Positions 1 to 9,705 of a DNA stretch of 64,000 nucleotides are shown piece by piece (within the stretch, counting starts at the first letter, position 1; each line of letters begins with the position of its first letter). Source of the stretch: Kangiella marina (GTDB taxonomy: Bacteria; Pseudomonadota; Gammaproteobacteria; Enterobacterales; Kangiellaceae); assembly GCF_039541235.1 (NCBI RefSeq), contig NZ_BAABFV010000001.1, positions 1,488,001 through 1,552,000 on the forward strand. Direction: 5' to 3'. The translations under genes and the position numbers were made by a program. The notes below the pieces were generated by a model that saw only the letters and a program-made list of their open reading frames with translations, made no database searches and was not told the DNA's origin.

Positions 1-16
1 CAGCTATTTAGGGATA

Positions 17-1492
17 TTGAAGGACAATCAAGAGAAAAGGGCTTTGCAGAATAATAACGATACGTGCTCACAAACTGTTTTATCTGAGATAAATGAGTCG
101 AGTGGCAGTGACATAAGTGAGTTGAGCGCAGAGGCAGGGAGCTTGGACTGGGAGCAGATTAAAACCCAGTTGCAAATCATGGTGCTAAAGATTGATAAAA
201 AACTGAGTCAATCAGTCAACGCCATCCTCCACCATCCCCGATTTCAGGAACTTGAAGCTAACTGGCGAGGTTTGTATTTTCTTTGTCGTGAGCGCTCACT
301 AGAGAAATCAGCCCGAAAAACCAAAATTAAAGTACTTGATATCAGTCTGGCTCAGCTTGGAAAGGACTTATCGAGAGCCATCGACTTTGATCAGAGTGAG
401 ATTTTCAAAAAGGTTTACGCTGAAGAATACGACAATCCGGGGGGCGAACCCTACTCGGTGTTATTGGGCTGTTATCGGATGCAACTTAAGCCAAGGCCTG
501 AGGTAGGCATTGGTGACATTGAAATCTTGCAGTTGATGTCGGGTGTGGCTGCGGCAGCATTTTCGCCATTTCTTACCAGCTTAGAACCGAGCTTTTTTGG
601 GGTGGATCGATATCAAGATTTATCGCCTTTAATGAATGTCACTGAGATGATGCGCCAAAAAGAGTATCGCGCTTGGAATAGCCTTAGGAAGAGTGAGGAC
701 GCACGCTTTCTTGGCTTAGTATTGCCAGATATCTTAATGCGACAACAGTACCAAAATGACGGTACTCGAAACGATGGATTTGTATTTAAAGAAACCATTG
801 AACACTCTGGGGACCGGTTGTGGGGCAATGCGGTTTTCGCGTTTACGACAACGGTAATGCGAGCATTTTCTGAGCATGGGTGGTTTGCTTCAATCAGGGG
901 AGTACCGCGGGGACAGGTCAGTGGCGGCGTAGTTACGGACTTACCAGTAGAGCGATCTGCTGTTGATGGTTGGAGTGAATTAGCGCCCGTAGCTGTGAGC
1001 GTGACCGACGGTTTAGAGCAACAACTGCACAGCAATGGATTTATACCAGCAATGGCGTTAGCAAGAACCCCATATTTAGCCTTTTATGGCAATAACTCGG
1101 TACAAAAACCGCAAGTGTACAACGATGCGGTGGCGACGACCAATGCCGCAATGTCGAGCATGATGCAATATACCTTGTGTGTCTCAAGATTTGCTCATTA
1201 CATAAAAGTTATCTGCCGTGACAAGGTTGGGACTTTTGCTAACGAGACAGAGTGTGAGGCATTTTTGCGGCAGTGGTTATTGAAATACACCACGGCGAAT
1301 GATGATGCGTCGGTAGAATTAAAGGCTAAATACCCATTGCGAGAAGCAAAAGTCAGCGTTAGCGAACGGCCAGATAAACCCGGTTACATGTTGTGTGATA
1401 TGCACATCAGACCGCATTTTCAGTTGGATAATCTAACGTCAAGTATTCAGCTAACAACCGAAGTCATACAAAATAAACGAGGGAATCGATAA
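17..1492 (+). CDS. tssC: T6SS contractile sheath large subunit TssC (VipB)
   Basis: TssC pairs with TssB to form the contractile sheath around the Hcp tube in the cytoplasm. The protein carries the family landmarks in order: a helical N-terminus with IDKKLS near residue 54, HHPRFQELEANWRGL at about 67-81, the PFLTSLEPSFFG region near 187 and KSEDARFLGL near 223. Length (491 aa) is normal for the family. The start is uncertain: position 17 is a TTG with a purine-rich AGGGA too close to it, and the frame is open to the left edge, so the true start could lie outside the window. The stop overlaps the start of tagJ by one base (TAATG), indicating translational coupling. TssB is not in the window and would be expected just upstream. 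Confidence 0.93.
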   Translation: MKDNQEKRALQNNNDTCSQTVLSEINESSGSDISELSAEAGSLDWEQIKTQLQIMVLKIDKKLSQSVNAILHHPRFQELEANWRGLYFLCRERSLEKSARKTKIKVLDISLAQLGKDLSRAIDFDQSEIFKKVYAEEYDNPGGEPYSVLLGCYRMQLKPRPEVGIGDIEILQLMSGVAAAAFSPFLTSLEPSFFGVDRYQDLSPLMNVTEMMRQKEYRAWNSLRKSEDARFLGLVLPDILMRQQYQNDGTRNDGFVFKETIEHSGDRLWGNAVFAFTTTVMRAFSEHGWFASIRGVPRGQVSGGVVTDLPVERSAVDGWSELAPVAVSVTDGLEQQLHSNGFIPAMALARTPYLAFYGNNSVQKPQVYNDAVATTNAAMSSMMQYTLCVSRFAHYIKVICRDKVGTFANETECEAFLRQWLLKYTTANDDASVELKAKYPLREAKVSVSERPDKPGYMLCDMHIRPHFQLDNLTSSIQLTTEVIQNKRGNR

Positions 1493-2286
1493 TGGATAGT
1501 TTTTCTGAAAAATATAGCGAAGGGAATATTGACGCCTGTATTAACCAGTTAGTGCAAGAAATCAAAGAAAACCCCGATCAGCATTACAAAAGAATGCTAT
1601 TTGGACAAATGTTATGCGTTTCTGGAGATTATGAGCGAGCGGATAAGCAGTTAGATTTACTGTCGACATTAGAACCAAAGTTTGTCATTGAAGTCGCCAA
1701 TTGGCGGAACTTGATCCGCGCCGCTCAGCATCGTAAAGACTTTTATGAATCAGGTCGTCCACCAGAAGTGATTGGCCAGCTGTCAGCGCGGCTAGAGAAA
1801 CATATTGCAGCAATGGTGGCGTTACGCGCAGAAGATAGTGAAACTTTCAGTGCTGTACTGTCAGAAGCTGAAGAAGCTCGTAAAGCGGTGAAAGGAACTT
1901 GGAATCAGGAGTCAAAGGAGTTTGATGATTTTCGAGATCTTGACGATTTAAACGGAGGCTTCATGGAAGTGCTTGCCCCCAATGGGAATTATTACTGGAT
2001 TGCCAACGAGTCAATATCGTCGATTGTGTTTGAAGAAGCCAAGCAGCCGATTGATTTCTTATGGCGGAAGGCTGACTTAATCTTAAACGATGGAACGCAG
2101 GGCGAAGTGTATATCCCTGTAACTTATGTGGATTCCATGAACGATCAACAACGTCTGGCCCGAGAAACTGAATGGGAAGATTACCGTGAAACGGAAACCA
2201 TGCGTGGTCGTGGACAGAAAACGTATTTAGTCGGCGACGAGGCCGTATCGATCTTAGAAATCAACAGTATTGAATTTAATCATTAA
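1492..2286 (+). CDS. tagJ: TagJ/ImpE-family T6SS accessory protein
   Basis: TagJ (ImpE, SciE) is a cytoplasmic accessory protein that in the studied systems binds the N-terminal part of TssB and is linked to sheath handling by ClpV. The 264 aa protein has the usual two-part build: an N-terminal helical TPR-like half (about residues 1-120, with YKRMLFGQMLCVSGDYERA and LRAEDSETF) and a C-terminal half with the family hallmark region around GGFMEVLAPNGNYYWI and a later PIDFLWRKA. It starts within the tssC stop codon. Position between sheath and baseplate genes matches the Pseudomonas H1-type order. I am confident of the family; the exact role here is by homology. Confidence 0.9.
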   Translation: MDSFSEKYSEGNIDACINQLVQEIKENPDQHYKRMLFGQMLCVSGDYERADKQLDLLSTLEPKFVIEVANWRNLIRAAQHRKDFYESGRPPEVIGQLSARLEKHIAAMVALRAEDSETFSAVLSEAEEARKAVKGTWNQESKEFDDFRDLDDLNGGFMEVLAPNGNYYWIANESISSIVFEEAKQPIDFLWRKADLILNDGTQGEVYIPVTYVDSMNDQQRLARETEWEDYRETETMRGRGQKTYLVGDEAVSILEINSIEFNH

Positions 2287-2311
2287 GAAAGAGGCACGGA
2301 CGGAAAGTAAA

Positions 2312-2947
2312 ATGAAACTACTACTATTAGCGCTCGCATTATTGTTGTTACTGCCGGGGTGTGAATTACTGAACAAAACATTTTCGATGGGTGCTATGTC
2401 CGAAGAAGAGCGTTATCTAGAGAAAAAAAGGCAGTCTGAAAGAGACAAGGTCTATATCTATCAGAAAGAAGTTGTGTCGGCTGAAGAGTATATGCACATC
2501 ATTGATAAGTCGTTTTATCGAAATTTTATCAACGAAGAGCAAATCCAAGTTATCCGCTATGCTGACTCAAAATACTATGATGTGGCGCTGCGTTTAAAAG
2601 GGCGGGACATTTTCAGAACAGATAGTGAAGTCCTAACCAATAACGCAAAAGATTTGCTCGATCGAATCGCGAGCTTACTGAATGTTTATGATAAGAGCAC
2701 TATTACCGTGGTCGGTTTTACCGATAATGTGGGTGCCGCCAAGTACAACATGAGTTTGTCAAAAAATCGGGCAGATAGTGTGTTATCAAATTTAGTCTTG
2801 CGCGGAGTTGAGTTAGACCGATTAAAGTCATGTGGGCTGGGAGAAAAATATCCTATTGCGACCAATAGAACGGAAATAGGACGAGCGACCAACCGCCGAG
2901 TAGAGATTCACATCAGCACCTATTTTGACGGAAGAGAGTGTCAATAA
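2312..2947 (+). CDS. OmpA-family peptidoglycan-binding lipoprotein, T6SS-associated
   Basis: An exported lipoprotein with a C-terminal OmpA-like peptidoglycan-binding domain. The N-terminus has a short charged start, a leucine-rich core and a lipobox ending LLPGC, so the cysteine near residue 18 would be lipidated. The OmpA domain occupies about the last 100 residues, with VVGFTDNVG, LSKNRADSV and GRATNRRVEI motifs typical of peptidoglycan contact. I chose ATG 2312 over the longer frame from 2270 because the signal peptide begins there. It lies 25 bases after tagJ and just before tssE. It may anchor the secretion machine to the cell wall in place of the peptidoglycan domain found on TssL in other systems; that role is inference. 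Confidence 0.85.
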   Translation: MKLLLLALALLLLLPGCELLNKTFSMGAMSEEERYLEKKRQSERDKVYIYQKEVVSAEEYMHIIDKSFYRNFINEEQIQVIRYADSKYYDVALRLKGRDIFRTDSEVLTNNAKDLLDRIASLLNVYDKSTITVVGFTDNVGAAKYNMSLSKNRADSVLSNLVLRGVELDRLKSCGLGEKYPIATNRTEIGRATNRRVEIHISTYFDGRECQ

Positions 2948-2950
2948 GCA

Positions 2951-3433
2951 ATGATAAAACCAAGTCAGATGCCAGAGTTAAGGACGTCATTACTTGATGT
3001 GCTTGCAGATGACGATGATGGCCAGCAGGGCTTTGATCCTTATGACCGTTACAAAAAACTGGTGTGCCGTGATATCGAAGCGTTACTCAACACAAAAATT
3101 GATTGGACGTTAGTGACCGACTCATTGCAAGAACTCAAGCTGTCATTAGTAAATTATGGTCTGGAAGACTTTTCGACAAAGAACTTAACGTATCCCGGTG
3201 ATAAGGATGTGTTGTGTGTTGAGATACGAGAATTGATCGAGTTGTATGAGCCACGATTAGAGCGAGTAAGAGTCAAAATTCTGGATAACAGTGATCCGAT
3301 TGATCGAGTGGTGAGGTTAATGATTACTGCCAATTTAATTTTAGAAAAAGACAGAGAACGGCTATCGTTTAGAACGAAACTGAATCCGGTGGATCATTTA
3401 TTCAGTGTTAAGGAGCTTGAGTATGAAGGATAA
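2951..3433 (+). CDS. tssE: T6SS baseplate subunit TssE (gp25-like)
   Basis: TssE is the baseplate wedge protein homologous to phage T4 gp25 that primes sheath polymerisation. The 160 aa length is normal. Visible features are the acidic N-terminus followed by the gp25 core, including CRDIEALLNTK near residue 39, and the conserved EPR motif (YEPRLERV) near residue 100. It begins 3 bases after the OmpA lipoprotein stop and overlaps the tssF start by 11 bases, so the baseplate genes form one translationally coupled block. Confidence 0.93.
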   Translation: MIKPSQMPELRTSLLDVLADDDDGQQGFDPYDRYKKLVCRDIEALLNTKIDWTLVTDSLQELKLSLVNYGLEDFSTKNLTYPGDKDVLCVEIRELIELYEPRLERVRVKILDNSDPIDRVVRLMITANLILEKDRERLSFRTKLNPVDHLFSVKELEYEG

Positions 3434-5225
3434 GTTACTCAGCTATTACAATAAAGAATTATCCTACTTTAGGGAATACTCAGAAGAGTTCGCAAAAAAA
3501 CACCCAAAAGTGGCGGGGCATTTAGGTATTGATACGAATGAGGTGGACGATCCTCATGTTGCTCGGTTAATAGAGTCAGTGGCATTTATGACCGCCAGAG
3601 TGCAGCAAAATATTGATGCTGGTTTACCAGAGCTGACACAGTCATTGTTCAGCGTGTTATATCCCGATTACTTTGCGCCGATACCAGCTACCGGGATTTT
3701 TTCATTTGAGCTCAAAGAGGGCATTGAAAAGCCTTACAAGATTGAAAAAGGAACCCGCTTTCGAGCGATTCAAAGCGGCATGGCAGAGTGCCGCTTTAGA
3801 ACCTGCTATGAAACAATGCTGTATCCTATACAAGTCACGGATGCCAGTTACAGCGGATTACCTTTTGAATTGCCTGAGCTACCCCAGCGTAGCCATAAAA
3901 TACAATCAAGGTTAAGGCTAGCGGTAGCGGCAACGAGCAACAACCTTGATGAAGACGGTTTCGAGGTAGAGCGACTACGATTTTTTCTCAAAGGGCAGCA
4001 GCAATACATCGCGAAGTTATTTGAGTTGATCCATAACGATGGAGTTGTAATAGCCATTTCCGATAAAGCCCGCCCTGAATCAAGGAAGTTCGTGACTGCT
4101 GACTGTGTAAAGCAAGTCGGGTTTGACCATGAGGAAGCCGTACTACCTTATGACAAAAAAAGTTTCAGCGGTTACCGAACATTATCAGAGTTTTACCATA
4201 CGCCGGATAAGTTCTTATTTTTTGATATTGAAGATTTCAATCAGTGCTACAAACCCGGCGAAACTCAGAAAGAAATAACGTTTTATTGTAATGCACACTA
4301 TCCAGAACTAGAGCAAATGGTTTCAGCTCAAAATTTTGTACTGGGAGCAACGGCAGCGATCAACCTCTTTGAACATACACCAGAGTTAGTTGATGTCGAG
4401 GATGAGATTAATGATTACAGAGTCAATCCTTCAGCGAATCAGCCTGAAAACTTTGAAGTTCATCACATCAAAGAGGTGTGTAGCATTGATGCTGCCGGTA
4501 ATAAAAAAACATTGTCGCCGATTTATAAACCCAATTTAAAGTCAGGCTCAGCATGGGTATGGAACTACAAGCGTGAGTTTAAAGACATGGCAGGGGGAGC
4601 CGTATCGGCAGGATTAGATACGGTGATCAATATGATCCCACAGGGAGAAGATGCTCGGCCTAAGTTTTTACAACTGACGACAGAGTGCAGTAATCGAAAT
4701 TTGAGTACTAAGTTGCGCTTGAGTGATGGTGGTTGCCAGTTACTGTTTGCAAAGCCGACGCCGAGTATACAGCGAATTCGGTGTGAGTCTAACCTGTCAA
4801 AACCAAAACGGCCTATGGTGAATGACCAGTCGCGCTGGCAGTTAGCGCGTCATCTGAATTTAAGTTATTTGTCAGAAAACGGGGTCGAGGGATTGCGGGA
4901 AGTACTGAGCCTTTACAATTTTTTTGGGTTGCCAGAGGTCGATAACATGATCGATGGTATCCAAGACATGGTAATCAAATCTGACGTGTCGCGTGCAGTG
5001 ATTGGTGGTCATTCGGGTGTCATTCACGGTAATCAAATGACGCTGATGTGTGATGAAGACTATTACACAGGAACCAGTATTTACCTATTTGGATGTGTGT
5101 TGAACAACTTCTTATCGCAACTGTGCCAAGTTAACTCTTACGTGAAGTTGTGTATCAAGTTGCAGGGACATAAAGAGAAGTCCTATCAATGGCCCGTGTT
5201 AGCAGGAAAGATCAAGCTGCTATGA
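3423..5225 (+). CDS. tssF: T6SS baseplate subunit TssF
   Basis: TssF forms the baseplate wedge with TssG and TssE and connects it to TssK. The protein opens with the family signature (LLSYYNKELSYFREYSEEF, then AKKHPKVAGHLG) and continues with ESVAFMTARVQ, LFSVLYPDYFAPIP and a long beta-rich body; the C-terminal part contains GNQMTLMCDEDYYTG near residue 550. The start at 3423 is preferred over an upstream in-frame start at 3405 because the conserved domain begins there; this leaves an 11-base overlap with tssE. About 600 aa is the normal family length. The stop overlaps the likely tssG start as ATGA. Confidence 0.94.
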   Translation: MKDKLLSYYNKELSYFREYSEEFAKKHPKVAGHLGIDTNEVDDPHVARLIESVAFMTARVQQNIDAGLPELTQSLFSVLYPDYFAPIPATGIFSFELKEGIEKPYKIEKGTRFRAIQSGMAECRFRTCYETMLYPIQVTDASYSGLPFELPELPQRSHKIQSRLRLAVAATSNNLDEDGFEVERLRFFLKGQQQYIAKLFELIHNDGVVIAISDKARPESRKFVTADCVKQVGFDHEEAVLPYDKKSFSGYRTLSEFYHTPDKFLFFDIEDFNQCYKPGETQKEITFYCNAHYPELEQMVSAQNFVLGATAAINLFEHTPELVDVEDEINDYRVNPSANQPENFEVHHIKEVCSIDAAGNKKTLSPIYKPNLKSGSAWVWNYKREFKDMAGGAVSAGLDTVINMIPQGEDARPKFLQLTTECSNRNLSTKLRLSDGGCQLLFAKPTPSIQRIRCESNLSKPKRPMVNDQSRWQLARHLNLSYLSENGVEGLREVLSLYNFFGLPEVDNMIDGIQDMVIKSDVSRAVIGGHSGVIHGNQMTLMCDEDYYTGTSIYLFGCVLNNFLSQLCQVNSYVKLCIKLQGHKEKSYQWPVLAGKIKLL

Positions 5226-6205
5226 ATGACTTAACCGTGAATACAGTGACCAGGTTCCATTCAGATCATCCTTACGCGATTGTTTTTGGAATTGAGCAAG
5301 CGATGTTTCGCGAAGGCAAAACGCGGGTGCTGGATGGGTTAGAAAAAGGGCGTATAAAGTTTGTCGCTAAGCAAACATTGAATCCTCATGAGCACTCGGT
5401 TCAGTCATACCAAAAAGATGAATCTGTCGACCAATACCGTGTGGTTGGGAGTTTATTAAACTTGACCGGGGCGAATGGAATCATGCCTAACCATTACTCG
5501 GAAACACTGGCTAAGACCTTACGCGATAACAATACAGTGTTTAAAGATTTTTTGGACATGTTTAATCATCGCTTGAGCAGTTTGATGTACCGCAGTTGGG
5601 CTAAGTACCGCTTTGATACCGACAGAGTGTATCAGCGCGCGGTAAAGCAATACCAGTCGAGCATCGATGTGTTAATGAGTAGTTTGGCTGGTATCAGCTT
5701 TTTTGCGAAAGATCACTCGGCAACTTACTTCAGTGGCTTAACCTTTAACAGCGCAATCTCAGCTGAAAAGCTGAAAAATATTGTTGCTGAGGTTAGTGGA
5801 CTCGAGGTTAGCATCAACGAATTTAAAGGAAAGTGGATTGAGTTAGCAGAAGAAGATTTGAGTCGGTTAGGGCGTAGTGAAAAAAAATATAACCAACTTG
5901 GAGTGAGCACTATGCTCGGACGTCGTTGCTGGGATATTGGGTCGGGTTTTGAAGTGGAGTTTAAGGTTGAGGATAAAGCAACTTTTAAAAGTCTAAACCC
6001 CGGCGGCAGTATGAACCAAGCGTTGACTAGGTTACTCAAGCAGCTAGTGGGAAGTGGTTTCGAGATTAATTATAAATTGAAAGTAAAAGCGTCGCACTGT
6101 GAACCCGTGGTTTTGTCAAAAGAAGCCCGAACCACATCGCTTGGAGCCAATGCCTGGATGGGCAAAAACACCAGCCACCATCGAATGATTGATTATTATT
6201 GTTAA
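5222..6205 (+). CDS. tssG: T6SS baseplate subunit TssG
   Basis: TssG is the partner of TssF in the baseplate. The protein of about 327 aa matches the family in length and layout: an N-terminal VTRFHSDHPYAIVFGIEQA segment, a middle helical region with the MYRSWAKYRF motif seen in TssG proteins, and a C-terminal domain with LGRRCWDIGSGFEVEF. Two starts are possible: ATG 5222, overlapping the tssF stop as ATGA, or ATG 5189, adding 11 residues. I favour 5222 because ATGA coupling is common in this operon, though its Shine-Dalgarno is weak. The gene ends 17 bases before clpV. Confidence 0.9.
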   Translation: MNDLTVNTVTRFHSDHPYAIVFGIEQAMFREGKTRVLDGLEKGRIKFVAKQTLNPHEHSVQSYQKDESVDQYRVVGSLLNLTGANGIMPNHYSETLAKTLRDNNTVFKDFLDMFNHRLSSLMYRSWAKYRFDTDRVYQRAVKQYQSSIDVLMSSLAGISFFAKDHSATYFSGLTFNSAISAEKLKNIVAEVSGLEVSINEFKGKWIELAEEDLSRLGRSEKKYNQLGVSTMLGRRCWDIGSGFEVEFKVEDKATFKSLNPGGSMNQALTRLLKQLVGSGFEINYKLKVKASHCEPVVLSKEARTTSLGANAWMGKNTSHHRMIDYYC

Positions 6206-6222
6206 AGAGTTAGGAGAAAACT

Positions 6223-8880
6223 GTGTCGAATAATGAACTCAGAGTGCTTATTGATAAGCTAAATGGATTTTGTAAAAACAGTCTAGAATCGTCAGCGGGT
6301 TTATGCCTGTCGAGAAGTCATTTTTATGTGGAAATTGAACATTGGTTCTTAAAGTTACTGGAAGATAAAACGGGTGATTTTCATCATATTTTGTCGTTTT
6401 TTAATGCGGACAGTGAGAAAGTTTCTCGAGATTTAAATAAATCCCTTGAACGATTAAAAACGGGCAATGACCACCCTCCGGCGCTATCAACCTATCTGGT
6501 CAGTTTAATCAAACAAGCTTGGTTGCAGGCGTCGTTAGAGCGGGGTAACGCAGTAGTGCGTTCGGGGCATTTGCTATTAGCATTATTAAAAGACGATAGT
6601 TTGTCTATGTTTACTCATGGTATTTCGCCAGAGTTAGAGCAGTTAAGCGCTGAAAAACTGTCGGTAGATTTTGACACTATTACGGCTGCAAGCAGTGAAT
6701 CATCTCAGCTTCAAGCAGTAAGCCCGTCAACATCAAGCAAGGGCACGCCAGCGCTTGATCAGTACACCGTAGATTTGACTCAACAAGCCCGTGATGGAGA
6801 GCTTGATCCGGTACTCGGCCGAGAAGAAGAGGTGCGACAATTAACGGATATTTTAACTCGGCGTCGACAGAACAACCCTATTCTGACCGGCGAGGCAGGT
6901 GTTGGTAAGACTTCTGTGATCGAAGGCTTCGCCAGTAAAATTGTTGCAGGAGAAGTGCCTGATGTATTGAAAAATGTCCGCCTTAAAGTGTTAGACATGG
7001 GATTATTACAAGCCGGTGCGGGTGTCAAAGGTGAGTTTGAAAATCGATTAAAAAGTGTCATTGAGGAAGTCAAAGGTTCGGTAGAGCCGATCATCTTATT
7101 CATTGATGAAGCGCATACGATGATCGGGGCGGGAGGAGCTGCGGGCCAAAATGATGCGGCCAATTTGTTAAAGCCAGCTTTGGCGCGTGGTGAATTACGA
7201 GTAATTGCTGCGACGACTTGGGCAGAATATAAAAAATATTTTGAAAAAGACGCTGCGCTGACTCGTCGCTTTCAAGTGGTGAAAGTTGAAGAGCCTGATC
7301 TGAATACCGCGATAGCGATCATGCGCGGTCTCACGGATGTGATGGAAAACCATCATAAAGTCAGAATACTCGATGAGGCATTGGTCGATAGCGTAAAGTT
7401 ATCGCAGCGGTACATTGCTGGACGACAGCTTCCCGATAAATCGGTGAGCTTACTAGATACTGCTTGTGCGCGGGTTAATTTAAGTCAAAACTCAAAACCC
7501 AGACAAGTAGAGCAGCTTGAGAAAACATTAGAAGAGATAGTCAGAGAAGCAACTATTTTGGATAAAGAGGCAGAGCAGGATGCGAACCATCAGTACCGTT
7601 TAGAAGAGTTGGTACTAGAGCAGGAAAAGTTAGATTCAGAGCTTGAGGAGGTCACCGAGCGCTGGCAGAAGGAGCTTTCGATGGTGCAGAAGTTGAACGA
7701 ATTAATGCTGAAACACAATACTGCGTTAGTCGAAACCGAGGAAGAGGAGGCGGATGCTGGAGAATGCCTTACGGAAGACGGTGAATGGAATGCGGATGAT
7801 CTGATTGGTAAGCTAGCACAGATGCGATTTCAACTAGAGCAACTTCAGGGTGAATCTCCAATGGTCTACCCGGAAGTGGATTCTCGAGTTGTGGCTGAAG
7901 TGGTCTCAGATTGGACGGGCATTCCAGTTGGGAAAATGCAGAAAAGCTCAATCGGTGTATCACTTAAATTAGAACAGACCTTACGCCAAAGAGTGGTTGG
8001 GCAGGGCAGCGCGCTTAAAGGCATTGCTAAAGCGATGAAAACATCATCTGCCAAATTGATGGATCCAACCAAGCCGTTGGGTGTTTTCCTGCTTGCGGGG
8101 CCAAGCGGTGTTGGTAAGACTGAAACCGCGCTGGCACTCGCTGAGCAAATGTATGGAAGCGAGCATAACCTGACGGTGATCAATATGTCGGAGTTTAAGG
8201 AAGAACATAAAGTCTCGTTACTCATGGGCTCCCCTCCAGGTTATGTTGGTTATGGTGAAGGTGGTGTCTTAACCGAGGCTGTCAGGCGTAAACCCTATTC
8301 GGTCGTATTGCTCGATGAAATTGAGAAGGCTCATCTCGGGGTCCAGGATATTTTTTATCAAGTCTTCGATAAAGGAATGTTAAAAGATGGTGAGGGGCGC
8401 GATATTGATTTTAAGAATACGCTTATTATCATGACTTCAAATGCTGGTACCGACACCATCATGAAGCTTGCTGAGGATCCTGAAACACTGCCTGAAGGCG
8501 AAGCCCTTAATAAATTAATCCATGAAGATTTGCTAACAGTCTTTAAACCGGCATTTTTAGGGAGAGCGACATTACTGCCGTATCTGCCATTAAATGAAGA
8601 AGTACTAGAGACCATCGCTCGTATCCAGTTGGGTAAGGTGTCACGACGAATCGAAGACTCTTATAAAATCAGTTGTGAATTTGATCAGTCCGTAGTATCT
8701 AGCATTGTATCTCGCTGTTCCGAGGTCGACTCTGGTGCTCGAAACATTCAAAAGATTATTAATCAAAGTCTACTGCCAGAGCTTTCGGAGTATTTTTTAA
8801 ATGCGATGATCGAGGAGTCTGATATCAGCGATTTAAAAATTAGGGAAGAATCTGGAAATCTCATATTTGACAGGGGTTAG
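6223..8880 (+). CDS. tssH: T6SS sheath-recycling AAA+ ATPase TssH (ClpV)
   Basis: ClpV disassembles contracted TssB-TssC sheaths so the parts can be reused. The 885 aa protein has an N-terminal Clp-N repeat domain (about 1-150), a first AAA module with Walker A GEAGVGKT at residues 223-230 and Walker B ILFIDEAHT, a coiled middle domain (about 410-560) and a second AAA module with Walker A GPSGVGKT at 626-633 and Walker B VVLLDEIEKAH. It starts with GTG at 6223, preceded by a clear TAGGAG at 6211-6216. No ClpP-binding loop is expected in this family. It is the last gene of the compact structural block; a 237-base gap follows before hcp. Confidence 0.96.
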   Translation: MSNNELRVLIDKLNGFCKNSLESSAGLCLSRSHFYVEIEHWFLKLLEDKTGDFHHILSFFNADSEKVSRDLNKSLERLKTGNDHPPALSTYLVSLIKQAWLQASLERGNAVVRSGHLLLALLKDDSLSMFTHGISPELEQLSAEKLSVDFDTITAASSESSQLQAVSPSTSSKGTPALDQYTVDLTQQARDGELDPVLGREEEVRQLTDILTRRRQNNPILTGEAGVGKTSVIEGFASKIVAGEVPDVLKNVRLKVLDMGLLQAGAGVKGEFENRLKSVIEEVKGSVEPIILFIDEAHTMIGAGGAAGQNDAANLLKPALARGELRVIAATTWAEYKKYFEKDAALTRRFQVVKVEEPDLNTAIAIMRGLTDVMENHHKVRILDEALVDSVKLSQRYIAGRQLPDKSVSLLDTACARVNLSQNSKPRQVEQLEKTLEEIVREATILDKEAEQDANHQYRLEELVLEQEKLDSELEEVTERWQKELSMVQKLNELMLKHNTALVETEEEEADAGECLTEDGEWNADDLIGKLAQMRFQLEQLQGESPMVYPEVDSRVVAEVVSDWTGIPVGKMQKSSIGVSLKLEQTLRQRVVGQGSALKGIAKAMKTSSAKLMDPTKPLGVFLLAGPSGVGKTETALALAEQMYGSEHNLTVINMSEFKEEHKVSLLMGSPPGYVGYGEGGVLTEAVRRKPYSVVLLDEIEKAHLGVQDIFYQVFDKGMLKDGEGRDIDFKNTLIIMTSNAGTDTIMKLAEDPETLPEGEALNKLIHEDLLTVFKPAFLGRATLLPYLPLNEEVLETIARIQLGKVSRRIEDSYKISCEFDQSVVSSIVSRCSEVDSGARNIQKIINQSLLPELSEYFLNAMIEESDISDLKIREESGNLIFDRG

Positions 8881-9117
8881 AGGATCATTTGTCTGGTCAT
8901 ACTAGTCATTGTAAATCAAGTGTTATATGGCTTGAGTTGATTATGATTGCTGTTTCTATGAATTGGTTCTTACTTTAGACTTTATTTGCGTAAAATAGTT
9001 GATAAATTTGAACTGATTAGTAATATCTGATCGTGAACTTGATTTCACGCAAGATATATCTTGAATTATATCGATACAGATGAACAAACATATGGACGGT
9101 TAAAAGGAGAAAATTTC

Positions 9118-9591
9118 ATGTCTATATTTATGAATTACGACAACATCAAGGGTGAAACGACAGCGAAAGGTCATGAAGACTGGATTGATTTGTTGTCATT
9201 GGACTGGGGTGTTCAGCGCGGCATTACTGCGCGTGTGGGCACTAGCAAGGATCGCGAAGCGACATCTGCAGACGTTAGTGAATTGCGCATTACAAAATAT
9301 ATGGATAACACGACGCCTTACTTGTTTAAGGAAGCCTGTGTTGGTAAAGGCAAGCCGGTACAGATCCATTTAACAAAAACGGGTGATACGCTTGAAAACT
9401 ATATGGAGTACAACCTAAAAGACTGCATGATCAGTGGCTACCGTGTAAACACTGAAGGCGAACGTCCTGTTGAAGAAATCACGCTTAGCTTCACTAAGAT
9501 TGAGCAAAAGTACACGCCATACGATGATAACCATAAAGCAGCGAGCCCTGTCAGTAATGGTTATGACGTTGCAACAGCATCAATGATCTAA
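9118..9591 (+). CDS. hcp: T6SS tube protein Hcp (TssD)
   Basis: Hcp hexamers stack into the inner tube propelled by the sheath. The 157 aa product starts MSIFMNYDNIKGE and contains the typical beta-barrel signature near the C-terminus (EEITLSFTKIEQKY). The start at 9118 is chosen over a TTG at 9061 because AAGGAG at 9104-9109 is well spaced before it and the domain begins there. The gene has a 237-base upstream gap and a strong terminator immediately after it, so it is probably transcribed separately at high level, as expected for an abundant secreted subunit. Confidence 0.95.
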   Translation: MSIFMNYDNIKGETTAKGHEDWIDLLSLDWGVQRGITARVGTSKDREATSADVSELRITKYMDNTTPYLFKEACVGKGKPVQIHLTKTGDTLENYMEYNLKDCMISGYRVNTEGERPVEEITLSFTKIEQKYTPYDDNHKAASPVSNGYDVATASMI

Positions 9592-9614
9592 TCATTAGTG
9601 CTAAGAGTACCATT

Positions 9615-9637
9615 AAAGGGAGGTCATGCCTCCCTTT
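9615..9637 (+). terminator. Rho-independent terminator after hcp
   Basis: A 9-bp perfect stem (AAAGGGAGG at 9615-9623 with CCTCCCTTT at 9629-9637) around a 5-base loop, followed by a T-rich tail, lies 23 bases after the hcp stop codon. It would separate hcp transcripts from vgrG. Confidence 0.85.
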
Positions 9638-9705
9638 CTTGTCTCTAAAAACGTCTCACTAATAAAATGGGAACTAGATTGGTTTAAGAGAAAGTGTAGC
9701 ACTGG

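Noticed and set aside
613-1035. Long minus-strand reading frame opposite tssC
   Set aside because: It lies entirely within the well-supported tssC frame and encodes no recognisable domain, so it is a shadow frame.
8881-9117. Possible sigma-54 promoter before hcp
   Set aside because: GG and GC dinucleotides in the gap do not have the required 10-base spacing, so I report none.
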